Source: Defluviicoccus sp046348835 (GTDB lineage: Bacteria > Pseudomonadota > Alphaproteobacteria > Rhodospirillales > Defluviicoccaceae). From it: a DNA stretch of 64,000 nt. The notes below the pieces were generated by a model. It was not told the DNA's origin, made no database searches, and saw nothing but the letters and a program-made list of their open reading frames with translations. Position 1 is the stretch's first letter. The number at the start of each line of letters is the position of its first letter. Location: assembly GCA_046348835.1 (NCBI GenBank), contig JAXMDM010000004.1, positions 496,001-560,000 on the forward strand. Reading direction: 5' to 3'. Of the stretch, positions 15,684 through 25,632 are shown one piece after another. A program made the position numbers and the translations under genes.

Positions 15684-16466
15684 TTACCTGCAATGGGCTA
15701 AGGTGCCCGTTACCCTGTGGCGAAGGATGGAGAAAAGATACTTGTTGTACTCGCTGATGATGAGCGCGGCGGTACCGGGACGGCTCCACCATGCTCCTGC
15801 ATCGACGAGCGGCGGAAACACCGGATGGGGCACGATCTGTGCCTCCGGCATTGCACAGCGGAACTCGAACAGGCTGCGCGGCATGTGGTAGTTTCCCGTG
15901 ACGAGTTGCAGCGACTTGTAGCCGCGCGCCTGCATCCACTCGGCGGCTTCGGTGGCGTTGCCGGCCGTATCGCGGGCGCCATAGCCTGCATCCACCCGTT
16001 TTCCGGAGGACGCCGGCGCTCCCGTCAGCCGAAGCAGATCGGAGACCGCTACGCTCGGATGCACGCCGGAAATCAGCGCCCGCTGCGCCCGGTCCCAGGC
16101 GAGCAGTTGAAGACCCGTGGCCAGCCGCTCGCTGCCGCCGGTCAGGACGACAATGGCGTCGGTACGGGTGGCCGAATCGGCGGCTTGCTTCGGTATCTCG
16201 TCGGCGAACCGCACCAAGCCCGCCAGCCAGAGATAGGCGAGGGCAATACAGGCGAGAAGACCGAAGCCGCTCACCCATCGCCAACGGCGGTTTCCGCCTG
16301 AGAGAGTGCGAGCGGAGGCTGCCGCTTCCCTCTTAGCGCGGCCGCGCGAAGAGGGAAGCGGCACCGTAGCCCGGGGCGCGGAGATCGCTGCGCGCCACCG
16401 GCGGGGGCGCATACGCTCTGACTTCCACTGCAACGCCCGCTTTAACCGAACCAATGGGTGCTCCAT
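15684..16466 (-). CDS. YdcF-like DUF218 membrane protein
   Basis: 260 aa as drawn. One transmembrane helix (VSGFGLLACIALAYLWLAGL) is followed by a DUF218 (ElyC/SanA/YdcF) domain: DAIVVLTGGSERLATGLQLL, ALISGVHPSV, GNATEAAEWMQARGYKSLQL and VTGNYHMPRSLFEF. The family is linked to envelope polysaccharide metabolism but has no firm biochemical role. The start is uncertain. The first ~65 residues are Arg/Pro/Ala-rich and unlike family members, which begin just before the helix. In-frame ATG 16412, GTG 16364 or GTG 16274 are alternatives, and a perfect 14-bp inverted repeat (16321-16362) sits in the doubtful part. It probably shares a transcript with plsC. Confidence 0.75.
   Translation of the reverse strand: MEHPLVRLKRALQWKSERMRPRRWRAAISAPRATVPLPSSRGRAKREAAASARTLSGGNRRWRWVSGFGLLACIALAYLWLAGLVRFADEIPKQAADSATRTDAIVVLTGGSERLATGLQLLAWDRAQRALISGVHPSVAVSDLLRLTGAPASSGKRVDAGYGARDTAGNATEAAEWMQARGYKSLQLVTGNYHMPRSLFEFRCAMPEAQIVPHPVFPPLVDAGAWWSRPGTAALIISEYNKYLFSILRHRVTGTLAHCR
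16321..16362. repeat. Perfect 14-bp inverted repeat with GC-palindromic spacer
   Basis: GCCGCTTCCCTCTT (16321-16334) pairs exactly with AAGAGGGAAGCGGC (16349-16362). The 14-base spacer AGCGCGGCCGCGCG is itself nearly self-complementary, so the whole 42 bases can fold into one long hairpin. It lies in the low-confidence N-terminal part of the YdcF-like frame and may really be intergenic. Function could be a terminator, an RNA-processing hairpin or a protein site. Confidence 0.8.
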
Positions 16467-16657
16467 TTTGGGGCTCATCGGCCGCGGCGGAGGCCGCGAC
16501 GGCGTTGATGTCCGGCCGATCGGCCGACACTCATGCTCGCTGCGAAAATGGCCGTACCGTCGATGCAATGTTTACCATCGCCAAGGGCTTCAGAGATGCT
16601 GATTTTTGCCCCGGAATGCCACCGGCGACCGGTGGTGTTGTAGGGGCGCCGGTCTGC

Positions 16658-16686
16658 TTGCATTGCCGGCGTGGAAAGTCTTATAA
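16658..16686 (+). promoter_or_regulatory. Sigma70-type promoter of the zinc-ribbon gene
   Basis: TTGCAT (-35, 16658-16663) and TTATAA (-10, 16681-16686) are separated by exactly 17 bases, 31 bases ahead of the ATG at 16717. This is one of the best promoter matches in the window. It implies a short 5' leader of about 24 bases. Confidence 0.6.
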
Positions 16687-16716
16687 CGGGCAAAACTGCA
16701 TTTCATTGCACGCAAA

Positions 16717-17685
16717 ATGATCGTCGTCTGTCCCAGCTGCGCCGCTCATTACGGAATCGATCGCGAGGTCTTCGGACTTAGCGCGCGCGTCGTCCATTGC
16801 TCGGCCTGTGATCACGAGTGGGAAGCCGTTCCGGGTGAACTGGAACCGGTGGCGGCCGAGGACGACGGAGCTTGGGACGAAGGTCAGGCCGGTGGCGGCT
16901 CGACCGGTGGAGCGTCGGGACTGACCGAAAGCGGCGACTTGCTGGGTGTCTCCCACGATCGCCTGAGCGGCTTGTCCGAATCGGTGCCGATTTTCTCCGA
17001 TGACGGACCCGAGCCGGAAAAAAACGGCAGGGGGAATGGCGGGTTTCCGGCGGACGAATCCCCTTCGGCCGCCACCGGCGAGGTCGATTTCCCCCCGCAG
17101 GAGGCGCTGGTATTTTCCGAGGCCGACGAGGGCGGTCCGGCGCTGCCGGAGGGTGCCGGCGCGGCCGGGGAGGAGTGGCCGTCGCCCGCCGTCGACGACG
17201 ATGGGGAAACGGCACCTCCGCCGCCGCCCGAGCGCTCCCGTCGGCTGAAAATGGTTACCGCCGCGGCAGCGGCGGCCGTCGTCCTGGCGGTGATCGTTCT
17301 GATCGCCGCCGCGGGCCCGATCTCCCACGCTTTGCCCGGCGCGGCGGCGATCTATAGCAACTTCGGCCTGGCCGCGGCGCCACCCGGTGCCGGCCTCGAT
17401 ATCCGCGACGTCACCTCCAGCCGGGAATGGACCGGCAGCGAAGACGTCCTGGTCGTGGCCGGGACCGTGGCCAATGTGGCTACAGGTCCGCGCGGGCTAC
17501 CTCCGCTGCGGGTCACGCTTTTCGATGCCGATCGGTCCGAGGTCCAGGCGGTCGTTGTTCAGCCAGGCAGGCCAACCCTGGCGGAGGGCGAAAGCATCCC
17601 CTTCGTGGCCCGGATCCCCAGCCCGGCAATTACCGCCCGGCGGGCCGTAGTTAGCTTCCAGCCGGCGGTCGCCGAGCGGGGCTGA
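16717..17685 (+). CDS. MJ0042-type zinc-ribbon protein with single TM and DUF3426-like domain
   Basis: 322 aa. The N-terminal zinc finger has two CxxC pairs (VVCPSCAAHYGID and VHCSACDHEWE), the MJ0042 motif. An acidic, low-complexity Gly/Asp/Pro-rich linker (residues ~45-175) follows, then a transmembrane helix (MVTAAAAAAVVLAVIVLIAAAG). The extracytoplasmic domain (LDIRDVTSSREWTGSEDVLV to the end) resembles DUF3426. Function is unknown. In many alphaproteobacteria this gene precedes ftsEX and the ydcF-plsC pair (from memory); here it is divergent from ydcF-plsC and ftsEX is not between them. Confidence 0.82.
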   Translation: MIVVCPSCAAHYGIDREVFGLSARVVHCSACDHEWEAVPGELEPVAAEDDGAWDEGQAGGGSTGGASGLTESGDLLGVSHDRLSGLSESVPIFSDDGPEPEKNGRGNGGFPADESPSAATGEVDFPPQEALVFSEADEGGPALPEGAGAAGEEWPSPAVDDDGETAPPPPPERSRRLKMVTAAAAAAVVLAVIVLIAAAGPISHALPGAAAIYSNFGLAAAPPGAGLDIRDVTSSREWTGSEDVLVVAGTVANVATGPRGLPPLRVTLFDADRSEVQAVVVQPGRPTLAEGESIPFVARIPSPAITARRAVVSFQPAVAERG

Positions 17686-17715
17686 CGGGCGCACCGGGGG
17701 CCGGGGGAGCCGGAG

Positions 17716-20160
17716 TCAGAAGGGCCGAAGTAAGCGCTTGATATAATCGAGTTCGTCGCCCGGGCGATCGCGTTCACCGGCGCGGCGTCGCAATTCCCTG
17801 AGCAGATCCTGAATGCGCTCAATCTCGGCCCGTTCGGGAATTCCCACGTTGCCGGTCGCCAATCCGTGCGATCCGCCGGCCGGCCGACCAAACGGATCGC
17901 CCCCGCCATCGCTACCCGCGACGCCGAAGCCGCCGATGCCGTCTCCCATTTGGCTGGTTATGGCCTGCTGCGCTTCGGCGATGGCCTGGCCCAAGGCCTC
18001 GGCAGCTTGGCTCTGGGCTCCCACCGCCTCCGACAGGCTGTCGCCGGTCAAGGCGTGGGCGGCGTCTTGCATGGCCTGATCGGCGGCGCCGAGCGGCCGG
18101 GGGATGATCCCCAACCGGTCCTGCATCTTTTCCGCAAGATCGCCGAGATCGCCGCGCAAGGTTTGCTGAGCGAGGGCATCCGTCTCAGCAGCGCCCTCGT
18201 TCCCGTGCCGTCCGCCGCCGCGCCGCTGCTCCCGTTGTTGACGCAGTTTCTGGTAGGTTTCGTCGAGAAGAGTCCTCTGCCGCGCCTCCAGGTCACGTAG
18301 AGATTGCATCAGTTCTCCTGCGGCGCGGAGGCGCTCGGAGACGGGGCCCTGGCGCAGGCCGAGACGGACGCTCTCCAGCAGGCCTTGCAGGTCATTGAGC
18401 AGCGCTTGCGCTTCTTCGCGGGCACCGGCCCGACTCAACTCGCGCGCCCGATCAAGCATGCCGCGCAGCGCGTCCGCATGCAGCGTCCGCCCGAACGGCA
18501 TGGACGGCATTTGCATCTCCGGGCGGCGGCTTAACTCCGCAGCCGCCGCGGCAAGATACTCATCGAGCGCCTCGGTCAGGGCGTCCATCAAATGCTCGAT
18601 CTGGTTCTCAGGCGCACCGGCGCGAAGAGCCTCGGTCAGTTGCTGCTGGGCTTGCGCCAGACGCCGCTCGGCGCTGCCGATGCCGCCATCTTCCAGCCGC
18701 AACGCAATGTCCCAGAGAAGGTCATAGACCGAGCCCACCGCCGCCGAGCGACCGTCGGCCTCGTCGCCAATGAGGCGCCAGCGGGCGACGGAGAGACCGA
18801 GTGCGACGACGGTATCGCCATTGAAACGGGAGGGGTCGGCGAGGATGGCTGTCAGCGCGGTGGCGACGGATGCCTTCACCGGCAATGAAGGATCGATCAG
18901 ACGCCGCCGTTCGGCGACGATCTCCCGCGCCACCGGATGGGAGAATATGCGCTCCGGCATGACGATCGGGACGGTGGGGCTTATGCCCGATTGCCCGATG
19001 CCATCGGTGGCCTCGAGAGTCAGGGTCGCCTTTCGGCCGGCCCAGGGATGGGCGGCAACATCGAGAAAGGCCCTCCCGGTGGTGACGGCGCCTCCGGCCG
19101 CGGCCGTCGTCAGGGCCAGGCGCAACTCTTCGGCCGGTTCATCGTCGGCGTCGCCGCTCAGACGTATGCGGGCCTCCACCTGGCTTACACCGTAGTCGTC
19201 GGTGACCTCGAAACCGACGTCGAGAAGCCCGTTGCCCTGGTCGGCGCCGAGCCGCGGCGCGTCGACGGATGGAGCCCGGTCGGGAATGACCTGCAGCGGC
19301 CAGGCCGCAAGTTCGCGGAGCCCGGCGTATACACCGAGCCGATCACCGGCCTCGACGGTGGCCTCGCTGCGGTAGGCGGTGGGAGCGCCCTGATCGCCTG
19401 CAAGCGCCGCAAACGGCAAATCGCGGTCGCCGATGCGCAGTCGGGGAACCGAAGAGACGCCGGTTACTCTGGCCAGCACCCTGCTCCCGGCCGGTACCTG
19501 CAACGCGGCCGCGTCGGAAGCACCATTCCGGTCACCGCGAAGGAAGAGCGGCGGTCGCGAAGTATAGGAGGGGGGCGTGATCCACACCTCCACCGCGCCA
19601 GCCGGACCCCCGCTGCCGAGGCGCGGCTCCACCGCCCGAGCGAGCCGATCATGCCAGTGGCGCCCGCCGGCGGCAACGGCGATCACCAGCAGGAGGACAA
19701 CGCCGGCGCGAACGCCCCAGGGCTCATGACGGGGCAGTCCCGGTGCCGGCAAGCGCACCGCCAGGGTTTCCGCCGCGGCCGCCATCCGTTGTTGATGGCG
19801 CCGCCAGAGGGCGGTTGCCAGCGCGTCATCCCGACCGAGGGCGAGACGGTCGTCGAGTGCGGCCAGTGGTCGCTCGCCCGCGGCGGCATCGAGCCGCTGC
19901 CGTGCCGCCCGGCGTCCCACCGGCCCTAACGCCGGCAACGCGTGGGCAAGCGCCCAGACGAAAGCGCCGGCGAACACGACCAGAACAAGGAGGTGGGCGG
20001 TGGCGGGCAGTCGCGGCAGAACGTCGAAGAGAGCGATCGCGATAAACGCGCCGGTCAGCGCAACCGCCGGCCACAGACGCGGCCACAGGCGTTCCCAGTA
20101 CAGTGCCAAGGCGGAGAGACGGAGACGTACACGAAGCCGGCGCGACAGGGCAGGAGTCAT
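17716..20160 (-). CDS. TIGR02302/DUF4175 membrane protein
   Basis: 814 aa. Three hydrophobic segments lie near the N-terminus (PAVALTGAFIAIALFDVL; HLLVLVVFAGAFVWALAHAL; GVVLLLVIAVAA). A large soluble region follows with beta-rich sequence (AVEVWITPPSYTSRPPLFLR, typical of this family). The C-terminal half is predicted to be helical and Gln/Ala/Glu-rich (AQAQQQLTEALRAG, QAAEALGQAIAEAQQAI), ending in a Gly-rich stretch and RAGERDRPGDELDYIKRLL. The alphaproteobacterial family is of unknown function. The ATG at 20160 overlaps the lysA TGA (ATGA), so translation is coupled. The gene order lptM-lysA-DUF4175 is conserved in the class. Confidence 0.88.
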   Translation of the reverse strand: MTPALSRRLRVRLRLSALALYWERLWPRLWPAVALTGAFIAIALFDVLPRLPATAHLLVLVVFAGAFVWALAHALPALGPVGRRAARQRLDAAAGERPLAALDDRLALGRDDALATALWRRHQQRMAAAAETLAVRLPAPGLPRHEPWGVRAGVVLLLVIAVAAGGRHWHDRLARAVEPRLGSGGPAGAVEVWITPPSYTSRPPLFLRGDRNGASDAAALQVPAGSRVLARVTGVSSVPRLRIGDRDLPFAALAGDQGAPTAYRSEATVEAGDRLGVYAGLRELAAWPLQVIPDRAPSVDAPRLGADQGNGLLDVGFEVTDDYGVSQVEARIRLSGDADDEPAEELRLALTTAAAGGAVTTGRAFLDVAAHPWAGRKATLTLEATDGIGQSGISPTVPIVMPERIFSHPVAREIVAERRRLIDPSLPVKASVATALTAILADPSRFNGDTVVALGLSVARWRLIGDEADGRSAAVGSVYDLLWDIALRLEDGGIGSAERRLAQAQQQLTEALRAGAPENQIEHLMDALTEALDEYLAAAAAELSRRPEMQMPSMPFGRTLHADALRGMLDRARELSRAGAREEAQALLNDLQGLLESVRLGLRQGPVSERLRAAGELMQSLRDLEARQRTLLDETYQKLRQQREQRRGGGRHGNEGAAETDALAQQTLRGDLGDLAEKMQDRLGIIPRPLGAADQAMQDAAHALTGDSLSEAVGAQSQAAEALGQAIAEAQQAITSQMGDGIGGFGVAGSDGGGDPFGRPAGGSHGLATGNVGIPERAEIERIQDLLRELRRRAGERDRPGDELDYIKRLLRPF

Positions 20161-21467
20161 CGACCGGTCCGGGACTGCGCCGGCGCATCGTCGGCGGCAT
20201 CGCGCTGCCAAGGGGGTAGCCGATGCCGGGATAGCAGCTCAGCGTAGGGGATGCGTTCACGGACGATGGCGAAGTCGTCCCCGCTGACCATGACTTCCGG
20301 CGCCATCGGGCGGGCATTGTAGGCCGACGCCATGGTCGCCCCGTAGGCTCCGGCGGTGCGGATGACCAGGAGGTCGCCGGCATTGACGGGCGGGAACGGA
20401 CGGCCGACGGCAAAGGTATCGCTGGTTTCGCACACTGGGCCGACGATATCGACGGGACGAAGCGGCGCACTCGGTTGCGGTGCGGTCTCCGGGACCACCG
20501 CGTGGAAGGCTCCGTACATGGCCGGCCGGACCAGGTCGTTCATTCCGGCATCGACGATGACGAAGGTGCGCGTCGCCCCCTCCTTGACGAACAAGACACG
20601 GGTCACCAAAACCCCGGCGTTGCCGACGATCAGCCGACCCGGCTCCAGGATCAGACGGCACCCCAGGTCACCCAGGGCCTGCCGCACGACGGCGGCATAA
20701 TCGGCCGGCGTCGGCAACGATACGTCTTCGTCGCCATAGGGGACGGCAAGACCTCCGCCCAGGTCGAGGGTGGTGATCCGCAGTCCATCGGCGCGCAACA
20801 TCTCCACCAGATCCCGCACCCGGAGAAACGCGGCGCGAAACGGTGGTGTTTCGGTCAGCTGTGATCCGATATGGACGGCGACCCCGGTCAGCGCGATCCC
20901 CGGCATCTGCGCCGCGCGCTCGTAGATCTGACGCGCCGCCGTCCACTCGATGCCGAATTTGTTCTCGCTGCGACCGGTGGAGATTTTGTCATGGGTATGG
21001 GCGTCCACATCGGGATTGATGCGGATCGCGGTGGGCGCGCGTTGGCCGAGAGAGCGACCGATCGCGTTCAGCAGCTCGAGTTCCGGCTCCGACTCGACGT
21101 TGATCTGCATGACGCCGGCGCGCAGGGCGTGGGCGAGTTCTTCGGCGGTTTTGCCGACGCCGGAGAACACGATGCGGGACGCCGGGACACCGGCGGCCAA
21201 AGCGATGTCCAACTCTCCCCCGGAGACGACGTCGGCACCGGATCCGAGGAGGGCCAGCGTGCGAACGACGGCGAGGTTGCCGTTGGCCTTGACCGCGAAG
21301 CAGATCGTCACCGGCAGGTCGGCGAAGGCGTCCGCGAACACCCGGTAGTGGCGCTCAATGGTGGCGCGGGCATAGATGTAAACGGGCGTGCCGACGGCCT
21401 CAGCGATGGTGCGGACCGGCACTCGCTCGGCCCAGAGATGATGCCCGTGGTAGCGAAAGTGGTCCAA
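20157..21467 (-). CDS. lysA: Diaminopimelate decarboxylase
   Basis: 436 aa. A PLP enzyme that makes L-lysine from meso-diaminopimelate. The fold III TIM-barrel N-domain has the Schiff-base lysine Lys60 in ICFAVKANGN. Other signatures: ADVVSGGELDIALAAG, KFGIEW, the HIGSQ motif, LDLGGGLAVPYG, EPGRLIVGNAGVL, and the dimer-interface active-site stretch GPVCETSDTF (catalytic Cys, Glu), with AGAYGATMASAYNARP near the end. The start is TTG at 21467, supported because family members begin MDHF-like a few residues before the barrel. It sits 16 bases after the lptM stop. Confidence 0.96.
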   Translation of the reverse strand: MDHFRYHGHHLWAERVPVRTIAEAVGTPVYIYARATIERHYRVFADAFADLPVTICFAVKANGNLAVVRTLALLGSGADVVSGGELDIALAAGVPASRIVFSGVGKTAEELAHALRAGVMQINVESEPELELLNAIGRSLGQRAPTAIRINPDVDAHTHDKISTGRSENKFGIEWTAARQIYERAAQMPGIALTGVAVHIGSQLTETPPFRAAFLRVRDLVEMLRADGLRITTLDLGGGLAVPYGDEDVSLPTPADYAAVVRQALGDLGCRLILEPGRLIVGNAGVLVTRVLFVKEGATRTFVIVDAGMNDLVRPAMYGAFHAVVPETAPQPSAPLRPVDIVGPVCETSDTFAVGRPFPPVNAGDLLVIRTAGAYGATMASAYNARPMAPEVMVSGDDFAIVRERIPYAELLSRHRLPPWQRDAADDAPAQSRTGR

Positions 21468-21483
21468 CGCGATCGTGTCCCGG

Positions 21484-21621
21484 CTATTGGGGCGGATTGG
21501 GGTTGGGGTAGACGCGCGGGAAGTCGGAGCCGGGCGGGCGTTCGGGCGAGCCCTTCTTGCCGCACGCGGCGAGCGGAACGATGAAAACGAGCGCGATAAG
21601 CGCGAAGGTCACCAGACGCAT
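21484..21621 (-). CDS. lptM: Small lipoprotein, LptM (YifL)-like
   Basis: 45 aa, starting at ATG 21621. A hydrophobic signal peptide (MRLVTFALIALVFIVPLAAC) ends in a lipobox LAAC with Cys20. GKKGSPERPPG follows, the CGxKGxxxxP signature of LptM/YifL lipoproteins. LptM assists disulfide maturation of LptD in the outer-membrane LPS translocon of E. coli; the alphaproteobacterial role is assumed similar. Its place immediately upstream of lysA is the conserved one for this tiny gene. argH, the usual upstream neighbour in alphaproteobacteria, is absent here. Confidence 0.85.
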   Translation of the reverse strand: MRLVTFALIALVFIVPLAACGKKGSPERPPGSDFPRVYPNPNPPQ

Positions 21622-21725
21622 CGCCGATCAATCTCCCGACCCATCGTTCAAATATGCCGCCTCGCCGGTGGCGGCGCGAGGGCTATTCGCTATGCGGACG
21701 AACCGGGGTCGGGGCTGCCGGAAGG

Positions 21726-22295
21726 CTATTGGTGGGCGGCGGCAAGCCGGCGCAGGGGACTACGCTGCCGCCAGTATGCCAACCGCGCATGGCGCAGCGC
21801 GGCTATGTCGTACGCCATCTCCCGCAGCAGACTGAGGTGGGAGGGGGGCGGCAGCGTCATCCTTGCTTCGGCATTGCCGCTGTCGAGTTCGATGCGCATC
21901 CCGAGGCGACGGGCGAGCCGGCGGACGGGGTGGTTCTCGGCGAGGCACGAGAGGTAGACGAACTCCAAGCGACGATTTCGGGCCCACAGCACCGCCCGCG
22001 CCACCAGGGCGCCGGCGAGGCCGCGTCCGCGGTGCTCCACATCGACGGAAAACGCCAGCTCGACCCCGGCATGTTCCCGCAGCGCCGCCTGGACGGCGGC
22101 GATGACTCGGCCCTCATCATTCTCGACGACGAAGATATGGTTCTGCGTCGGTCGCAAAGAGCCGACAAAGCTGTCGATGGCGGCGTCGCTGACGCGATGG
22201 GCGAAGCGGAGGCGGCGGTCCTCCGTGGACAGCCGCAGGAGGTGGTCCCGGTACTTGACCAGTTCGGCCGGTGCCAGTGTGCGAATGATGGGCAT
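21726..22295 (-). CDS. GNAT-family N-acetyltransferase
   Basis: 189 aa from ATG 22295 (MPIIRTLAPAELVKYRDHLL). A GNAT fold is indicated by beta strand 4 (ELAFSVDVEHRGRGLAGALV), where V-x-x-x-x-RGRGLAG is the acetyl-CoA pyrophosphate loop (motif A, R/Q-x-x-G-x-G/A). It continues into ARRLGMRI. The N-terminal stretch LRLSTEDRRLRFAHRVSDAAI is shared with a common alphaproteobacterial GNAT subgroup. The C-terminal ~30 residues are Arg-rich. The substrate cannot be deduced. It lies between nfi (80-base gap) and lptM (104-base gap), all leftward. Confidence 0.85.
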   Translation of the reverse strand: MPIIRTLAPAELVKYRDHLLRLSTEDRRLRFAHRVSDAAIDSFVGSLRPTQNHIFVVENDEGRVIAAVQAALREHAGVELAFSVDVEHRGRGLAGALVARAVLWARNRRLEFVYLSCLAENHPVRRLARRLGMRIELDSGNAEARMTLPPPSHLSLLREMAYDIAALRHARLAYWRQRSPLRRLAAAHQ

Positions 22296-22374
22296 AATAC
22301 GGTCACGTATGCTGCGCTGCACATAATTCAACCCGATGGAGGCCGGCCGGCGGCGTCGATGATGTAGAGAGGCA

Positions 22375-23028
22375 TCACTCCTGGGCACGAGGAGGTGGCG
22401 CCGCCTTCGACAGGCGGTCGGCATGGCGGCAAGGCTCCGGCAGGCGAAACCCCTTGCCGCACGCCCTTACGAAAGCGATCGCTCCCTCCAGACTGACCCG
22501 GTTGCCGATGGATATATAGAGGGGGCGTGTTCCGGCCCGGGTGCGCAAAACGGCTCCGATCACTTCGCCGCGATCGACCAGGGGAGTCCAGTCGCCAGGA
22601 CGTGGCCCCGGATCCGCGTGCTCACCGATCAGCCGCGACTTGGCGACGCCGACGGAGGGAAGACCCAGATAAAGCCCCAGGTGGCTGGCGAAACCGATCC
22701 GGCGCGGATGGGCGAGGCCCTGCCCGTCGCACAACAGCAGATCGGGGAGCCGGGACAAGGACGCAAGAGCGGCCAGCGCCGCAGGGGCCTCGCGAAATGT
22801 GAGCAGGCCCGGGACATAGGGAAAGCTCACCGGGAGGGTGACCCGAGCCTCTTCGATCGGTGAAAGGTCCGACAGCCGATAGACGACGACCGCTGCCGAA
22901 GCCGGACCTCCGCGACGCCCGTAAGCCACGTCGACACCGGCAACCGTTTCGATCGATCCATAACGATCCTGGCGGACGACGGATCCGGCGAGGGCACGCT
23001 GCAGATCGGCAGCCTCGCGCGTGCTCAT
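22375..23028 (-). CDS. nfi: Endonuclease V (deoxyinosine 3' endonuclease)
   Basis: 217 aa. Endonuclease V nicks DNA or RNA one nucleotide 3' of inosine. Signature residues: the metal Asp in IETVAGVDVAYG, the wedge/active-site motif SFPYVPGLLTFREAPA, the second Asp in LLLCDGQGLAHPRRIGFASH, then GVAKSRLIGEH and the C-terminal ISIGNRVSLEGAIAFV. I use ATG 23028 (MSTREAADLQ) because it aligns with the E. coli Nfi N-terminus. A GTG at 23088 in the same frame would add 20 residues. It lies 85 bases after sixA in the same direction. Confidence 0.93.
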   Translation of the reverse strand: MSTREAADLQRALAGSVVRQDRYGSIETVAGVDVAYGRRGGPASAAVVVYRLSDLSPIEEARVTLPVSFPYVPGLLTFREAPAALAALASLSRLPDLLLCDGQGLAHPRRIGFASHLGLYLGLPSVGVAKSRLIGEHADPGPRPGDWTPLVDRGEVIGAVLRTRAGTRPLYISIGNRVSLEGAIAFVRACGKGFRLPEPCRHADRLSKAAPPPRAQE

Positions 23029-23113
23029 GGACCAGCCGTGATGAAGCGGTCCTCCGGGCGCGCTGCATCCTTCGCCGAGGTCGCTCACGACCGTTCCGGC
23101 GCGGGATGCCTGT

Positions 23114-23584
23114 TCAGCGATGCAGGAGGGGCGGGGTCAGCATCCAGGAAATAAACCAAGCTCCGGTCGCTCCGCGACGGGCCAAGCAGACGATCGCCCC
23201 CGGGGTGAAATCGACCACAACCGGCATTTCCTTGCCGAGCACCAGGCGGGAAACGAACCGCCCCATGAACGGGTGGTGACCGATGACAAGAATGTTGTCC
23301 TTCCACGTCACCGCCACATCCCTCAGCCATTCGGGGGAATCGCCCGGCATGATGCGCTTTTGCTCCTCGATAACGGGGGAGCTTCCCAGTTTTGCGGCGA
23401 TGATGTCCGCCGACATCCGCGTCCGTAACTTTCCCGAATGGAGGATCCGGCCCACCTCGACGCCGGCTTCGGCAAGGAAATCGCCGATGCGTTCAATATC
23501 CTGGCGCCCTTGCGGGGTCAGCGGGCGTTCGGGATCCACCGTCTCCGGAACGGCCTCACCATGCTGCAGCAGGTACAAGAACAT
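23114..23584 (-). CDS. sixA: SixA-type phosphohistidine phosphatase (histidine phosphatase superfamily)
   Basis: 156 aa, the SixA size. It begins MFLYLLQHGEAVPETVDPERPLTPQG, with the phospho-acceptor His8. The usual RHG is QHG here, a substitution that also occurs in other SixA-like proteins. A second conserved Arg is visible in SGKLRTRMSADI, and the second catalytic His in NILVIGHHPFMGRFVSRLV. SixA dephosphorylates phosphohistidine in phosphotransfer or PTS proteins; the partner here is unknown. It is downstream of the atp operon and separated from it by a strong hairpin (23654-23686), so it is probably transcribed separately. Confidence 0.88.
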   Translation of the reverse strand: MFLYLLQHGEAVPETVDPERPLTPQGRQDIERIGDFLAEAGVEVGRILHSGKLRTRMSADIIAAKLGSSPVIEEQKRIMPGDSPEWLRDVAVTWKDNILVIGHHPFMGRFVSRLVLGKEMPVVVDFTPGAIVCLARRGATGAWFISWMLTPPLLHR

Positions 23585-23653
23585 CTGGTCTCCGCAACCC
23601 AGAAGGTGTTGGCTCCACGGGTCCGCCGCCGGGCGAAACCGATGAGGCCCAAT

Positions 23654-23686
23654 GATTCAGCCTGGCACCTCTGCCAAGGCTGAATC
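23654..23686 (-). terminator. Strong hairpin downstream of atpC
   Basis: Arms GATTCAGCC-TGGCA and TGCCAAGGCTGAATC pair over 14 bp with a single bulged base and a 4-nt loop, starting 14 bases after the atpC stop on the minus strand. No T-run follows, but position and stability make it the likely end of the atp operon transcript. Confidence 0.6.
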
Positions 23687-23699
23687 ACTTTATGACCTG

Positions 23700-24131
23700 T
23701 TAAGCCCTTCCAGGCGAACGATCAAACGCTTCGTAGGCTTCGATCATCGCTTCCGCAGCCTTCAGGTCCCGCTCGGCCACCACCCGGACGCCGAAGGTGT
23801 CGGCGACCATCAAGGCGTCGTGGGCACGTTTCAGCCGTTCCTCGGCGTCCTCGCGGGTTATGTCCTTGACTGCAACGGCTTCCTCGGCGAGGACCGTCGT
23901 CCGCTCGGGCGTGACCTCGGCGAAGCCCCCATCGACGAAGATCTGGTCGATGACGGCGAGGGCCTTGTCGCGAATCTCGATAACGCCCGGCCTCAGGGTC
24001 GACAACATCGGCGCATGGCCCGGCAATACACCGAAATTGCCGCCGGCTCCGGGGACAATGACAAGTTCCACCTGATCCGAAAAAAGCGGCTCGGCCGGGG
24101 TGACGATTTCAAACAGGAAGGTGTCGGCCAT
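23700..24131 (-). CDS. atpC: ATP synthase F1 epsilon subunit
   Basis: 143 aa. It starts MADTFLFEIVTPAEPLFSDQ, with the N-terminal beta-sandwich (VIVPGAGGNFGVLPGHAPML is the family signature) and a shorter C-terminal helical part (ITREDAEERLKRAHDALMVA). Epsilon couples gamma rotation to c-ring and can inhibit hydrolysis. The start at 24131 is chosen by homology; the same frame is open upstream into atpD. Last gene of the F1 operon, 19 bases after atpD. Confidence 0.96.
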   Translation of the reverse strand: MADTFLFEIVTPAEPLFSDQVELVIVPGAGGNFGVLPGHAPMLSTLRPGVIEIRDKALAVIDQIFVDGGFAEVTPERTTVLAEEAVAVKDITREDAEERLKRAHDALMVADTFGVRVVAERDLKAAEAMIEAYEAFDRSPGRA

Positions 24132-24150
24132 AGTGCCCTCGGACCTCGTG

Positions 24151-25581
<1,431 letters not shown>

Positions 25582-25632
25582 GCTCCTGCTCCTGCTCCCT
25601 CGACCGGCGTTCGCGTGCCCTGCCTGCGCTCG

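Noticed and set aside
16333..16530. A 65-codon minus-strand frame upstream of the YdcF-like gene
   Set aside because: No family similarity, crosses the inverted repeat and has no ribosome site; cannot be supported as a gene or an ftsX remnant.
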